The position numbers and the translations under genes were made by a program. This document shows, in pieces, positions 1-10,530 of a DNA stretch of 23,299 nucleotides. Every line of letters starts with the position of its first letter. The first letter of the stretch is position 1. The stretch comes from Dichomitus squalens LYAD-421 SS1 (taxonomy: Eukaryota > Basidiomycota > Agaricomycetes > Polyporales > Polyporaceae). The notes beneath the pieces were generated by a model. It was not told the origin of the DNA. It ran no database searches and saw only the letters and a program-made list of their open reading frames with translations. The DNA is taken from assembly GCF_000275845.1 (NCBI RefSeq), contig NW_006766948.1, forward strand, positions 62,912 to 86,210. The letters are read 5' to 3'.

Positions 1-2074
1 TGAATAGGATATATCTAGCTTGTTTGAGACAAAGAACACTCTTATCGACATGCACTTCCCAGAAATATCAAATAAGTTCTCATCAACGGGACATATGAGA
101 TGCTATTAATCAGGCGCCGAGTCACACAACTCAGCGCTCCTCTGCTTTGCGTGCATCGAATGAAGGGCGGCGCTCGGGCGGCATTGCCTGATAAGATCAT
201 CTATTATCCATAGAAGGGAATCACGCTGATCTGTGACACTGGCCAAAGGACCCAGGACCGACTGATAAGCAGATTCGACAGTGATTCATTACGATCTCCT
301 TTACACTGTTCCCAATCGTGCTCATACTTCTGGTGTAGTTACATGATACCGTATTGATTCAACCTAGATATTCCGATCTATGGCAGGAGGGGTGTGTGTG
401 CTTCACACAGGTGAACGAAAATTGGGCGGCCAAAGGACCCGGGTAAGACTGTATCCAGACACGACGGGCATCGCTCACAATCCCTTCGCGTGAAACGGAG
501 GTCTGTTTTCGGGACAGTCCTATCTTGTCCCTTTGCCGACGCGTGCCAAAGGGCGCTGAAGGGCCGGCAATGGGAAAGTTGTACTTGCCCAGAGGTTCTA
601 CAGCCCTTTCACAAAGAACGATTCAAGGTGGTGCCCGTCGTGAGACGCCGTGTTCTGTAGCCCCAGTTCTGGGAGCCATGCTCGGGCGCACAGTTTGCGC
701 AGCAATGGTACGCCCGTGGGCCGATCGCATGGATGAGGTGAACGCTATATTGTGCAAGAGCTTCCGGAGAGGTGCTGACGTCCGCAGGGGTGCTGACGTT
801 CGCAGAGATACTGACGGACGTCCGGGGAGGTTGCGAAGCCAGGAAGTCAGAGAAAAGAGAAAGCCAAGGCGTGGTAGGTCGATCAGACACAGGACGAGCT
901 CTGAATATATATGATGTGGACGGTGGTACGAGAATTTCACTCGGGGAAAGGAATTGGGCGTTTGTGTTCCCTATTGTGGATGTGACGGCCGATACGGGTT
1001 CCCACGACCATTAGCGGGCGCTCTCTACCACGCAACCGATGAATGCGCTGGACAAAGTCTCAACAAGAAGGCGAGTCGATGTAAGACATGCGTTCTCATC
1101 GTATGCAGCTGATATGAGCAACAATAGGTCAAAAGGTATAGACAAGCAGAACGAAGTTGGCGGACACACAAACATGCTTTGACAGGTGAAGAAACGCCGC
1201 CGCGTCTGTAATGGAAACTCAGTAATTGGGTTGCCTCTGTGAAATGCCAGATGCTCCGAACTTGAAGTCGTGGTATGAAGGGAGCCCTGTGGTAATCGTG
1301 AGCCCCAACTTTTACCTAGCTTCTCCCACAATATTCAGGTCGCTCAATGCTGCTGCTCCTCCAGGTACGTCGCAGCTGCCCACAACCCTGTCTCATATCC
1401 ACGTGTGCTGACCGGTTGGCGATAGTACCCGCTGCGACCACGGGAGACGCCACAAAGCAAGCGTTGCTCTCTGTCGTCCAAGTCTGGCTTGACCGTCTTC
1501 AAGCTATGGCAGTTATCGTAAGTACGATCTACTCCCCTGGAAACGTGCAATAGGTTCATGGACGATTCATACTGTATACAACGGGTCATAGACTTCATTT
1601 TTGTCTCCATAGACAGCATGGTCTACTCTTTTCCCTCACGCCCGCCGGACTTCAGTACTTGGTCCTCGGTAGACTTGCTCGTGTCAGCGAGCTTGGGAGG
1701 GGCGATCATCCTCCATGTATGCGCGTGTGAGTACCAGTTTTGCAGCGCATTGCATGATGTTCAAGTTGTTCGGGAGCCGAACCCTATGCAAGCTCAATGA
1801 GGTATTACCACAATGGGAATCCACCGAGAGCGTCGCCCAGCCGGGTCCATAGCAGATCCTGATGCGCCTCCGACGTTCTCGGCGGTGTCCGGTGGTGCCC
1901 TACAGTGTCATGGGTGAAGCGCAGGTGAAAGATCGGGCTTGCATCTTGATAGGCTCTTCAACTGACCTGAGCGTGTGTGTCTTTTGGAGAGGGCATGTCG
2001 GCGTACAAATCGCTATGCGAAAAGTGTCGCAGTCTCTGGAATCAAAGCGTCTGACGAACCTTCCCTTCACCTAG
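1..2074. other. No supported gene; spacer
   Basis: Open frames here are short, overlap on both strands and show no recognisable protein motif, so I call no gene. The right end (roughly 2040-2074) looks like the tail of an intron: a CTGAC branch-like sequence near 2050 is followed by a pyrimidine tract and CTAG at 2071-2074. The upstream exon(s) of the gene at 2075 must therefore lie somewhere in this stretch, but I could not locate them. A small three-unit tandem repeat at 773-826 is listed separately. Confidence 0.5.
773..826 (+). repeat. Short tandem repeat, three imperfect 18-nt units
   Basis: Three consecutive 18-nt units begin at 773, 791 and 809. The first two read TGCTGACGTcCGCAGGGG and TGCTGACGTtCGCAGAGA; the third starts TACTGACGGACG and is more diverged. 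The period is a multiple of three, but no recognisable protein surrounds it. Confidence 0.6.
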
Positions 2075-2595
2075 CGATCCTCGCCTACATCGCATCCTTT
2101 GTCCTCATCCGCTACCGCCTCTCGGATGCCGAGGAACAGGAACAATCCACCGAGCGTCCGTACACCGCCTCTGATGGGCAACACAGGACCCACCCGATGC
2201 GTGCTCAGTCCTTTTCCGCCGCCACAACCCTCGCCCCTGCCCTTGCCCCCGAATGGAACGAATACATCGACCTCCGCTCCCTGATCTCAGTACATAAGGT
2301 CCCCTTACGGCAGTATATCCTCTGCGGCATGGTCCCGCGCAAGAGACGAGTGAAGAATGAGATAGAGGCACTAGCCACCCCGGACGACCCGGTGGTGAGG
2401 GTGACTGTGCTGATACGATGCCACACTGCGATCGCGGTGATGACGCAGTTGGGGTTCATGCTCGCTCTCCTGGGCATCTTGGCGTACTTTTGGACAGGAC
2501 TTCCGCGGATGCTGGGTATCTGGGCGACGGTGCTGCTCGAAGGGTGCCTGTTCGCGATGGGTGCTGTGATGGTGCAAGCCAACTGGAAATGGTGA
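2075..2595 (+). CDS. Multi-pass membrane protein, 3' exon (5' part not found)
   Basis: This is an uncharacterised fungal membrane protein, seen only as its terminal coding exon. The exon appears to start after an acceptor CCTAG at 2070-2074. It encodes a partial hydrophobic segment (ILAYIASFVLI), then a hydrophilic, Ser/Thr/Pro-rich loop and a basic patch (VPRKRRVKNEIEA). Two strong transmembrane helices follow, one around MTQLGFMLALLGILAYFW and one around GIWATVLLEGCLFAMGAV. The stop is at 2593-2595, just after the last helix, so the C-terminus is short. The alternation of helices, the conserved-looking segment DDPVVRVTVLIRCH and the GC-rich third codon positions argue that it is a real exon. 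It resembles small basidiomycete membrane proteins of unknown function. I could not identify the first exon or start codon, so it may be a broken gene. Confidence 0.6.
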
Positions 2596-3333
2596 AAGCT
2601 TCATAGGTTGTCGAGAGCGTAAGCTGATCATTCAAAGCGTGCAAGGACGCGCACCTATCCCGTCCCACATGTGCTCACAGTCGGCGACAGGTATCACTTT
2701 CCCCGGCACTGTGGATGGGGTACTGAGATACACTCGACTTCAAGGCTGCCTACGTAGTACTCCAACATGTACCGGATTCGGCATTAATTGCGCGTCAAAC
2801 ACATGGTCGGCAGTTTGCGGCCCGGGATCACTTCGGCAAGGTCTGCATGCTTTCGCACCCGAACTCGACAAAGTACTTATGTACTCTACAATGCATCCAA
2901 TATATTGTAACGGACAGCCATTACTCTGACCGCTGAACGTATTCAATCCTCTCCGCCCAATCTAAACTCATGAGTGCAACGTGCGGGGCGCAGTGCTAGA
3001 CTCAGGCTGCGTTAACGTGTCGCCCTCCTTCCCCCTCTACTGGACATCGACGGCGCTGTCATGGCGCTCCTGCCAGTGCTCTAGCTATCTGAGCGACGAA
3101 CGACGGGAGGCGACAATAAGGGCGAAGAGATCACGTCCTGTGTCCTGGTCTGGGGGGTGGGTATCATGCCGGTGAGTTCATAAATTCCTGGTACGCCGCC
3201 CGAAATAATCCAGAAGGGATTCTGGAGGTGTAACGCTGTCAAAATCGGCCAGGATCATCCAATCTGACCTCCCCTATTGAACACAAGTAGCATACACATC
3301 AGAAGTATCTCACGTGTAAGGAGCCGATCCATC
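2596..3333. other. No supported gene
   Basis: Only short, mutually overlapping open frames are present, without motifs or convincing splice structure. Nothing else was recognised between the membrane-protein exon and the X/Y gene pair. Confidence 0.5.
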
Positions 3334-3528
3334 CTATATCGTTACGCATGTGGACAAGCCAAGTGGCGATGTCACTCGAGGTTTCGTGCCACGCCCCGCC
3401 AGATGCTCCTCTCTTCTCCGCAACGTCGCCGTGGTCATGTTCTCCGCGAGCACGCATCTGCTGATGAGATCGTCGAGATCGTCGACGGGTGTCACGGCAT
3501 CCAGCGATGGGCAGCTCTGCGCGAGATC
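3334..3528 (-). CDS. Unknown gene X, copy A (terminal exon fragment)
   Basis: This frame is unrecognised and is supported mainly by its homologous copy on the opposite strand at 20705-20923. The minus strand is open for 64 codons from just after an AG at 3529-3530 to a TAG at 3334-3336. Both copies have an AG immediately before a GATC start of homology and an in-frame TAG just upstream, as expected for a splice acceptor. Shared protein features are an AQS..SLDAV opening, an acidic DDL.DLIS motif and a basic LRR.EE.LA segment that could be helical. The frame diverges from gene Y, with about 200 bp between them. The 5' exon and start codon were not found. A coding role for this strand is inferred from frame conservation between the copies. 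Confidence 0.35.
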   Translation of the reverse strand, partial: DLAQSCPSLDAVTPVDDLDDLISRCVLAENMTTATLRRREEHLAGRGTKPRVTSPLGLSTCVTI

Positions 3529-3730
3529 CTACTGGCTACCTCGAGGCAGCCATCTGATAATGGTGGGCGATCCCTAAAAAGGACTCCACTGAACAACGCG
3601 ACAGGGGGTCGTATACAGCATGTCTTGCGCAGTGTAGCAGTGTACTTATACATCGCCCGTAGCTCGAACTCTAGCTACTAAACAACAACTACTACCGATT
3701 CCCTCCGCACGTATAGTCAGTCCTGCTATA
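3529..3730. promoter_or_regulatory. Putative shared region between divergent genes X and Y
   Basis: About 200 bp separate the outward-facing open frames X (minus) and Y (plus). The arrangement is repeated in the inverted copy near 20600-20704. The region probably carries the 5' exon of X and/or a two-way promoter. No clear TATA box decides the matter. Confidence 0.3.
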
Positions 3731-4476
3731 ATGAACTCTAGGGTAAGTGGTAGCCCGAGCACCTAGCTGCCTGGTGTTCTCTGACTCATATCCACGGCAC
3801 AGGCACAGGTTATGGAGATCGATGCCCAGTTGTGCCAGCTCCTGGGCACTCTCTCGCTTACAGGGCAAGCGCGGAAAGCTACCTATGTGAGTGCTTTGAG
3901 CTCACTGTGGTGAGTCGATACACTTGATGTGCTGACTCAGTAATGGCCTCTGGAGAAAGGCAAGCGAAGAGCAGCCACAGAGATCACAAATAGGGTTCGC
4001 CGGAGACGCAGTCATATCCGACTACTCAAACAGCGAGGACTCGACCTGTCAGGTACGATGCACACTCACCTTAGGCTCCCCTCCGACACTCAAACGTCTC
4101 TATGGCTTGTCTGTCCACCTCTCAGCCAAGTCTCTCCAGGTTCGCAAACGTAAGCGCGCCTCTGCCTCCGCCGCCGAACTGCGGCTGCGCGTACCTGCAG
4201 GCCGTCCACGAGCAAATCCGCTCGGGAAAGTATGGGACCACGAGCGGCGACTACCTGGAGACGATCTTCACGCATCGCGATGCGTTATTCGCGTTCCCGC
4301 AGGGTCATCGAAGCTGTGCGGCAGGTTTCACGGAGCTCGCGCGGGACCTGGAGCAGCGGGACAGCCGAGGACAGGACCAGAGCGTCAATGGGGGATGGCG
4401 ACCGGATTGGGATGGCGATCATGAGGCGGTGGTCGCATTCAGGCATGAGGCATGGGTGATTGCGAACTCGTTGTGA
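3731..4476 (+). CDS. Unknown gene Y, copy A (intact-looking, about 172 aa)
   Basis: The protein family is not recognised. A consistent model has four exons: 3731-3742 (ATG, MNSR), 3803-3886, 3981-4052 and 4126-4476, totalling 519 nt or 172 codons plus TGA. Intron 1 has GTAAGT at 3743 and CACAG at 3798-3802; intron 2 starts GTGAGT at 3887; intron 3 runs from GTACGA at 4053 to CTCAG at 4125. The 3' end of intron 2 is uncertain. An alternative frame reading LEKGKRRAATEIT at about 3951 also looks conserved, so exon 3 may start earlier. Features are a polar N-terminal helix (MEIDAQLCQLLGTLSL), an acidic ISDYSNSEDS segment, a Pro-rich stretch and a C-terminal domain with GCAYLQAVHEQI and FTELARDLEQRD. 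There is no signal peptide or membrane helix. A decayed inverted copy lies at 19918-20600 and conserves the first intron, so the duplication was of DNA, not cDNA. Confidence 0.5.
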
Positions 4477-4830
4477 GTGCTATCTGTCGCACACCAGGCA
4501 TTTTCCTTCGCTATCAGTATTGGTGTTGGGGTAAATAGGAGAGCTATGCCATTCACTTTGTAGCCAGGTCGTTGGTGTCAACCGTGCATACGCATGGACT
4601 GGCAACGTCTACCGTATGTTTCCAGAACTTATGATGCTACCACGAAAGGATCCACGAATCCACTTCATTCAAGTTTCTCATATTCCGCCCAGCTTGCCGC
4701 TTCGAGTCAAGAGCGAAGTCCGGGCACGGTGGACAGGCTGAAGTGCTCTTGCGTCAAGCCGAGATCCATCAGGTGAATTCTGGACTATAGAAGAGCAGGT
4801 GGAGATCTGAAAGCAGTGTGCCATTACTCT
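4477..4830. other. No supported gene; intergenic
   Basis: This stretch lies between the convergent ends of gene Y and the heptahelical membrane-protein gene. I see only short open frames without motifs. Confidence 0.5.
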
Positions 4831-6443
4831 CTAGCAACCCGGATCTGTAACACGTCTTATATCGAAAGTAGGGGATGGACGGCGCAATGGCGTTTTGACG
4901 TTGGGCGATTCATCGACGACTAACTCCCTAACGGAGGGTCCGTCTCCCCATTGGGGGCTCTTGAGCGCGACAACGACAATAATAACGGTCGGATAGATGG
5001 CCTGTACATAGTGGTGAACAGTTAGTTCCTTTTCAAGCTGGGGACATGAGCGACGCACGATTATGGTAGGTAGCCCGCCCGCCGACAAAGTCTCGAGAGC
5101 AACCATGAAGAGGAACCAGGGCCGATTGAATGTCAAGATCATCTTGTGATCCCTGTCCATGCGATGACATATAACCTGATATGTCGCTGTGATGATCTAA
5201 AGATGTACACTGATGAGTGCCGGGGCCAGAAGCAGAATCCAAACTTACCCATATAAGACAGTATGCTACTCCAGACTCAACGAGTAAGAACAGGACCTTC
5301 TCAGCCGGGGACCTGCAAGATGCAGCACGCAAGTAGTCGTGAACGAATCGCCTGTGTTCCCTGTATTATGGTATGAGAAGAATCGCAGATGGTCAAGCAG
5401 TGATGACAAGGTCTGACCAAGCTTTGTAAGTGATAAGTGCCGTCGCCAAGAGGTTGACGAAGGTGACACTGAGTAGGTCTCCCATTAATCCCCAGATAGA
5501 ATTTATGAAGAGAGACCCGGCGCCGAGTTCTCGTAAGTCAGTCATCTTCATGATACCGTCCCCGAGGATCATCACCACATTTGGCAACGTCCGACGAGTA
5601 CACGTGTAAGCTGTAGCCCGAACGCGAAGCGCTGAACAGACGGAAGATCACCGTAAAGTGCAGGAACATGCCGTCAGAGAAGCGTTGCAAGGTAGGTGAT
5701 GAGACCGACCAATTGATGGAAGAAGGACTATAAGTCCGAGCACAGTGATGAACCTGTTCCCTCCCCATATGGCATACACTCGCCACCATACAATCACGTC
5801 GCTGAGCGCGATCTGCGAGGTCGGGTATCAGTGCATGCCATAACGATACACAATCGAGCCGAATACAGCTACGTTGGTTGTTAAGGCCGCACTCCATGCA
5901 CAGTACTGTAATGGCAGTCTGTCTCGACCGGAGGGCTGGAGTATCAAGGGAGGGCAGGTTTGGCTCTCATCCCCCGAAACGCAAGGGATTCCAGAATCAC
6001 ATATGACCAGGTCAAGCTCATCCAGAACGTTGAGCATGCTGGCGGCCCAATGGATGGTAGTGACCACGAACATTACACCGACTACGCAGAGTAGTGTCGT
6101 TGTCGGCCACCTCCTCAATCCATTTCGCCTAGCGGAAGGAAAGGACAACGCTGTCAGCGTGGAATGATACACACGTAGTATACCCACAAAATACCAACGT
6201 CAGGACTATCACTGAGAGGAACACGCAGGTAAAGAAGACTCCTTTGAGAATGTGAGATCGACACGCCAAATCGATAACAACACGGTGCTCGTACCATACA
6301 AGCCTGTGGTAAGCAGTAAATCTGCGACATGCCCCGGAAGTCTGGTCGCGATGTGTCCAAGTTGGTAGGGAGCAGCTGGTGAAACGTCTTTCTTTGACTG
6401 CGTGTTCATAGTATAGCATCAGGATGTATACCGAGCAGAGCAT
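4831..6443 (-). CDS. Seven-helix basidiomycete membrane protein
   Basis: This is an integral membrane protein of the large, uncharacterised heptahelical families found in agaricomycetes; its molecular role is unknown. Supported minus-strand exons are (5' end)-6184, 6128-5873, 5812-about 5710, about 5529-5418, 5360-5249, 5196-5059 and 5001-4831 (TAG). Introns 6183-6129, 5872-5813, 5417-5361, 5248-5197 and 5058-5002 are 52-60 nt, have GT-AG ends and keep the frame. The gap 5709-5530 (180 nt, weak GTCGGT donor) is the least certain. Helices include FFTCVFLSVIVLTLVFC, TTTLLCVVGVMFVVTTIHW, a segment IALSDVIVWWRVYAIWGGNR, LATALITYKAW, VLFLLVESGVAYCLIW and AIYPTVIIVVVAL. The joined sequence KAW|EHRRF and the LVESG..Y helix fit my recollection of this family. 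The C-terminal tail is polar. An ATG at 6443 is in frame with no stop before the first helix, but the true N-terminus may be shorter or split by another intron. Confidence 0.75.
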
Positions 6444-8179
6444 GGTGTGTATTTATTGACCGGCGTCATCCTGAATGTCCACCAGATCATGTCAGGTATA
6501 CTTCAATAGAACATGGGCCACGAGGTGGGAACACACATACTGCGACATCACACATGGGCACTATGCCGGATAAGTGCAGGGCCTAGCGTGTTCTTGTACG
6601 AGCGTGGCAGCCTGTCGTCCAGTAGTGGAGGGTACTAGAGCGTCAAGCGGCTCGGATCCATCCGGTAGAGTCACCTTGAAACACAATTATGCCAGTTCTC
6701 GTCCACCTGAGCGTCCGAGGTAATCGTTCGAGGGCAGAAAGGCGGCAAATCACGATAAGGAGTGCATGCCGACACGGACAATAGTCGCGTGCCTGACCTA
6801 TCGTCATGTTTCCCGAGAGGACTCCGACTTCTATCTCGAAGTGAGTGATTGCTGTCTGAGCAGTGGTTGCTTAGGGACTGGCATGAACGATGAGACGATG
6901 TGTCTAGAAGAGAGCCCGGAGAGTACCTCTTCAAGAAAGTGGGACATGCCATTGTAGCATGGGTCCACAGCCGTTGACACAACGTTCAATTGTCAACATG
7001 CATGGAAGTAGCAGTTTACATTCCATAACATGCTCGTCAATTCCGCTGTGGAGTGTCATCAGCGGATCATTCTGACAGCAAGATTAGTCCCCGACAAGAT
7101 ACATTAACGGCAGAAACCTGCGCCTGCGTACGTCTGTGGTTCAGCCACCCCCACTATGAGTGGCTGGTTTGAAGACCACTCTTAACCGTTTCCATATGGT
7201 CACGTCACTGGTTCGAGCTAATCAAGATGCTCAGTCAAAATGATTGGAAGCGGTCGAGACCCCAAAGAGCCTAGAAGTATCGACTGATTTCTCGTCAAAA
7301 GGCACAAATCGTGGCTGGATTGGGTCGTGATCGGCGTAGGCATGTGCGAATGCGTCGTGGTCTCCTAACCGCCGGGTGGTTTCCGGTCCCGATTCTACCG
7401 TTACTGACACCCCCTAGCGGAGAGTCAATGCGTTCCCTGCGTTGGATAAAATGCTAGAGAGAGAAAGTCGAAAGTTCCATTCCTGAATAAGACCGGACGA
7501 TATAGACCTGGTGATTATCGATGTCAGATATATGCATACCGCCTGTCGAAATGTCGAGCGATCTTGGCCCTTGGACGTTGTCGCCCGTTCCTCTGGATTC
7601 AGGAAGAGAGATAGTGGTGTTGTGTCTCGGACATTTCACGTGGATGAGCAGAGGAAGTGCTGGGAAGACTACTCGCGTAGTAGCTTGTGGCCAGGACCTC
7701 CGACCTGAGCGTCTCGTCGTGCTTTAAGCGACGAGGACGGCGTCACAGAAGTCGTCTTGGGCGCCGATCTTAGGCTACTCCACCTGCTTGCTGTCGTGTA
7801 TGAACCGCATCGGACTTGTTCATTTGTCGGAATATGGGTCAGTCACCATGTTTCTATCGTACAATAGACGTACGCACCTGAAGATCCGCCAACTATGTGG
7901 GCAATGTCTGTGTGCATCCGTAGACTTCCTTGAGTAGAAGCGGACATGGTAAATATAACGTCCATACGGAGAGTCCTTTGAAATTTAGTACAGCCAGGAG
8001 GATGAGACGAGTGGTATTACAGTGATATCATGGAGCTACCCATTCATCCCATAATCTGGCAACTGGTCACGTAGGCTTCAGGACGTGCATGGATTAGTAA
8101 TTAAACTGGTCGCGAAGGAAGACACATCCAGGCCATGCCGCCCGGTATTACCGAGGACACGCTAGCGCAGCAACAAGCG
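6444..8179. other. Gene-empty stretch
   Basis: About 1.7 kb separates two minus-strand genes. Open frames are short and scattered on both strands, with no recognisable domains, repeats or splice-linked exons. Promoter elements of the heptahelical gene should lie at its left end, but none stands out. Confidence 0.5.
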
Positions 8180-10494
8180 TCAGAGCGCATTGCATTTCAC
8201 GAGTTTCGACGCGTACGTCCGCCGCGTCTCCAGCCACGCCTCCACCCACTCTGCGATCTCCTCCTTGAACACCGGCTTCTTCCTCGCCACTCTCTCCGCG
8301 TTCCGCTCCAGCTGGTCCATCGCCACCTCCGCATAGTCGCCCTGCAGGAACGGCTTCGCCATCGTCAAGTGCATGATCCGCATCTCGTCCTGCAGCGCCG
8401 TCCACAGCTTTGGCGTGCGCTTCTTGATCGCGAGGTTCCCGTTGTACGCGTACGGCAGCCGCAGGACTTCCGCCCCAAAGTAGTGGTTCAGGAACGCCTG
8501 CTCGGCCTGCTCCGCGGGGTAGTGCGCCGTCGCGATCTTGCTCACCATGTCGTGGAACAGCTCCGTGTCCGGGCGGAGGAACATGACCCCCGCGTTGAAC
8601 GCGGTCACGTACCCCTGCGAGTCCGTGTAGACGTCGGGCACCGCCGCGAACGTATACGGTAGGCGGAAGACTTCGTCGAAGTTACGCCGGACAATGGTAT
8701 CCGAGTCGACGTACATCACAGACTGGTAACCGCGCTGGTCAAGCGTCCACAAGTGTAACTTGGAGTACTGATCGAGGAAGTGGCGGTGCACCCCGCGGAA
8801 GGGCGGGGCGATGCGCTCGATGCGGACGGGCTCCCACCCGGAGACAGTGGCGATGCAGAGCGCGCGCTCGGACACCTTGTCGGGTAGATAGTAGAGGAGG
8901 CGGGCAGCAGAAGAGTTGGCCACGTTCAGCGTGTGGCCGAGCGTGGCTACCGCAGTCGCGAACGCGTCGGTGTAGAGCCCCGTGACGATGACATTGTCCT
9001 GGGAATTTGCAGGCTTGATCGCAACGAGGGCCTTGGTGTCGAGTATGGGGTGCGTGTTCCTGGTTTGGTGGTGGGAAGCAAACCGTCGGTCAGTCGCTGT
9101 TCCATGAGAAGGAGCGCCTAGAATGGGAGATTCTGCTCGACCGCTGTAGGTGCCCTTGGGATGATGATCCCCAATGCACTGAAACACGCAAGTCATTGAC
9201 GAGTATCGTCCTGAATGAGACCATCGATAGCTCTTCCGCTCTCACATTGTGAAGACAATCCCACATGGGTGCGGACGGCACGATGACGAACACCATCCAT
9301 CCTAGTGGTCTTCCGAACCCACTCCCCACTTGACTGCGGACAGAAGGCACGACTTGCAACAAGATGCGAGGTCTCCGAACACCGACCGCGACGCATAGCG
9401 AGATTGGGACAGCCACGAGGAGCTTGGCAGTTGAGTATTTCTGGGCACGAACCGGATTTCCCATGCTCCGCGGACCGTAACACAAATGAACGGAAAGTCC
9501 AAGGCATGCGAGATGAATCGTGACATGTTGACCCACGCAAACTACTCATCGCTGACATGATGATGCTCGGGATAGCCCTTCAAGAACACACGCTCAGGTC
9601 GGTCAGCAACCGAAATGGATGCGAGCCTAATCCGCGGTCTATACTCATCGAAGACCCGTTGAGCGCGGCCCTAAATGCTCTTGGTCGTTGATAACTTCAG
9701 TCCAGGGTTTAGGGCGGATCATGAAACGACGTCCTCGTAGGACGCATCACTGACCTAGGTAGACAGCCGCCGCAGCCGCCAGCGATGGCTCCTAGCCCCC
9801 TGCCAAGTCATACAGACTGCATCTGACACGGATGCTAAGAGGCTGCAACGACTAACGTGCGGTGCATATTGAGATGTGTACTACGCGTGACCCGCCTTAG
9901 CCCGGGAGCGCGCTGCAGTGTGACACACTGCCTACCAGCAGGTGGCCGGCAGGCATTGCGGACAGAGTCGCGATGCCAGTCCACGCCTAGCTGCAAGGTG
10001 AATGCCGTATCCAGCCCACTTGAAGTCAAGGATAGAGTCCGCTAGAGGGCGAGATGCCCGTGGTCACGACTTGTGCCCCACCGGCACCCATACCACACTT
10101 GTAAGGAAGTAGATTCTCCTCGTGCAACAGGAGCCCCCTTCTCCGGGACTCACGCTTGACCGTGATATGAGACCGGGGACACCATTCCATTTCCCGCTCG
10201 CGTGCGACGGAATTGTGTGCAGGGCTCGGTATCCCCACAATACAGCGCCGAGCTCCGCAACAACACAAAAGTATGCATGTCTACTCACAGTGCTTGGTAG
10301 TTGTCGAGCGGCGCAGGCCAGCTGGTGAACGTCGCGTACAGGAAGTACAGATTGACGAGCACCGAGAGGGATACTATGCCCTGTCCGATCCGTCTTCGCC
10401 TGTCTCCGACGGGGTTCTTCGCGTTGCGATACGGACTGCCAGGTTCGCCATCAGACCAGGGCGGCAGGGGAATGTAGTCCTTATAACGGAACAT
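8180..10494 (-). CDS. Glycosyltransferase family 8, type II membrane protein
   Basis: This is a probable Golgi nucleotide-sugar-dependent glycosyltransferase of the GT8 (glycogenin-like) fold; donor and acceptor are not predictable. Exon 1 (10494-10289) starts MFRYKDYIPLPPW and has a basic GDRRRRIGQG cytosolic end followed by one membrane anchor (IVSLSVLVNLYFLYATF), giving a type II topology. It ends at a GTGAGT donor at 10288. The catalytic exon reads DNVIVTGLYTDAF, then GVHRHFLDQYSKLHLW, the metal-binding DxD motif in MYVDSDTIVRRNFDEVF (about residue 215), FNAGVMFLRPD and FLNHYFG, and stops at 8180-8182. An acceptor CTACAG at 9149-9144 gives 206 + 964 nt, exactly 390 codons. A second acceptor at 9061-9060 is also in phase (361 aa). 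Either leaves a first intron of about 1.15-1.23 kb, very long for this genome. Linking the two exons rests on phase and on recollection of related polypore proteins with this anchor. Confidence 0.85.
9144..10288 (-). other. Unusually long intron 1 of the GT8 gene
   Basis: The interval between the membrane-anchor exon and the catalytic exon is about 1145 nt, against 51-61 nt for most introns in this window. It has a good GTGAGT donor and an in-phase acceptor. Open frames inside it (for example 9193-9558 on minus) show no known domain. I see no terminal repeats or target duplication that would name an inserted element. Confidence 0.5.
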
Positions 10495-10510
10495 GACAGT
10501 AAGCAGAGCA

Positions 10511-10530
10511 GGTGGAGGTGGTGGTGGTGG
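10511..10530 (+). repeat. GGT-rich microsatellite next to the GT8 start codon
   Basis: A short GGTGGAGGTGGTGGTGGTGG run, read as CCA repeats on the minus strand, ends 16 nt upstream of the GT8 ATG at 10494. It lies in the presumed 5' leader. Confidence 0.7.

Noticed and set aside
525..914. 129-codon plus-strand frame
   Set aside because: It begins at TTG, not ATG, is Arg-rich around the 18-nt repeat, and is overlapped by equally long frames on the other strand.
3277..3681. 134-codon plus-strand frame over the X region
   Set aside because: The inverted copy conserves the minus-strand X frame (AQS..SLDAV, DDL.DLIS, LRR.EE.LA) with a shared acceptor, so the plus frame is more likely a shadow.
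8135..8662. 175-codon plus-strand frame
   Set aside because: It is antisense to the GT8 catalytic exon, rich in Arg and Leu, with no recognisable domain.
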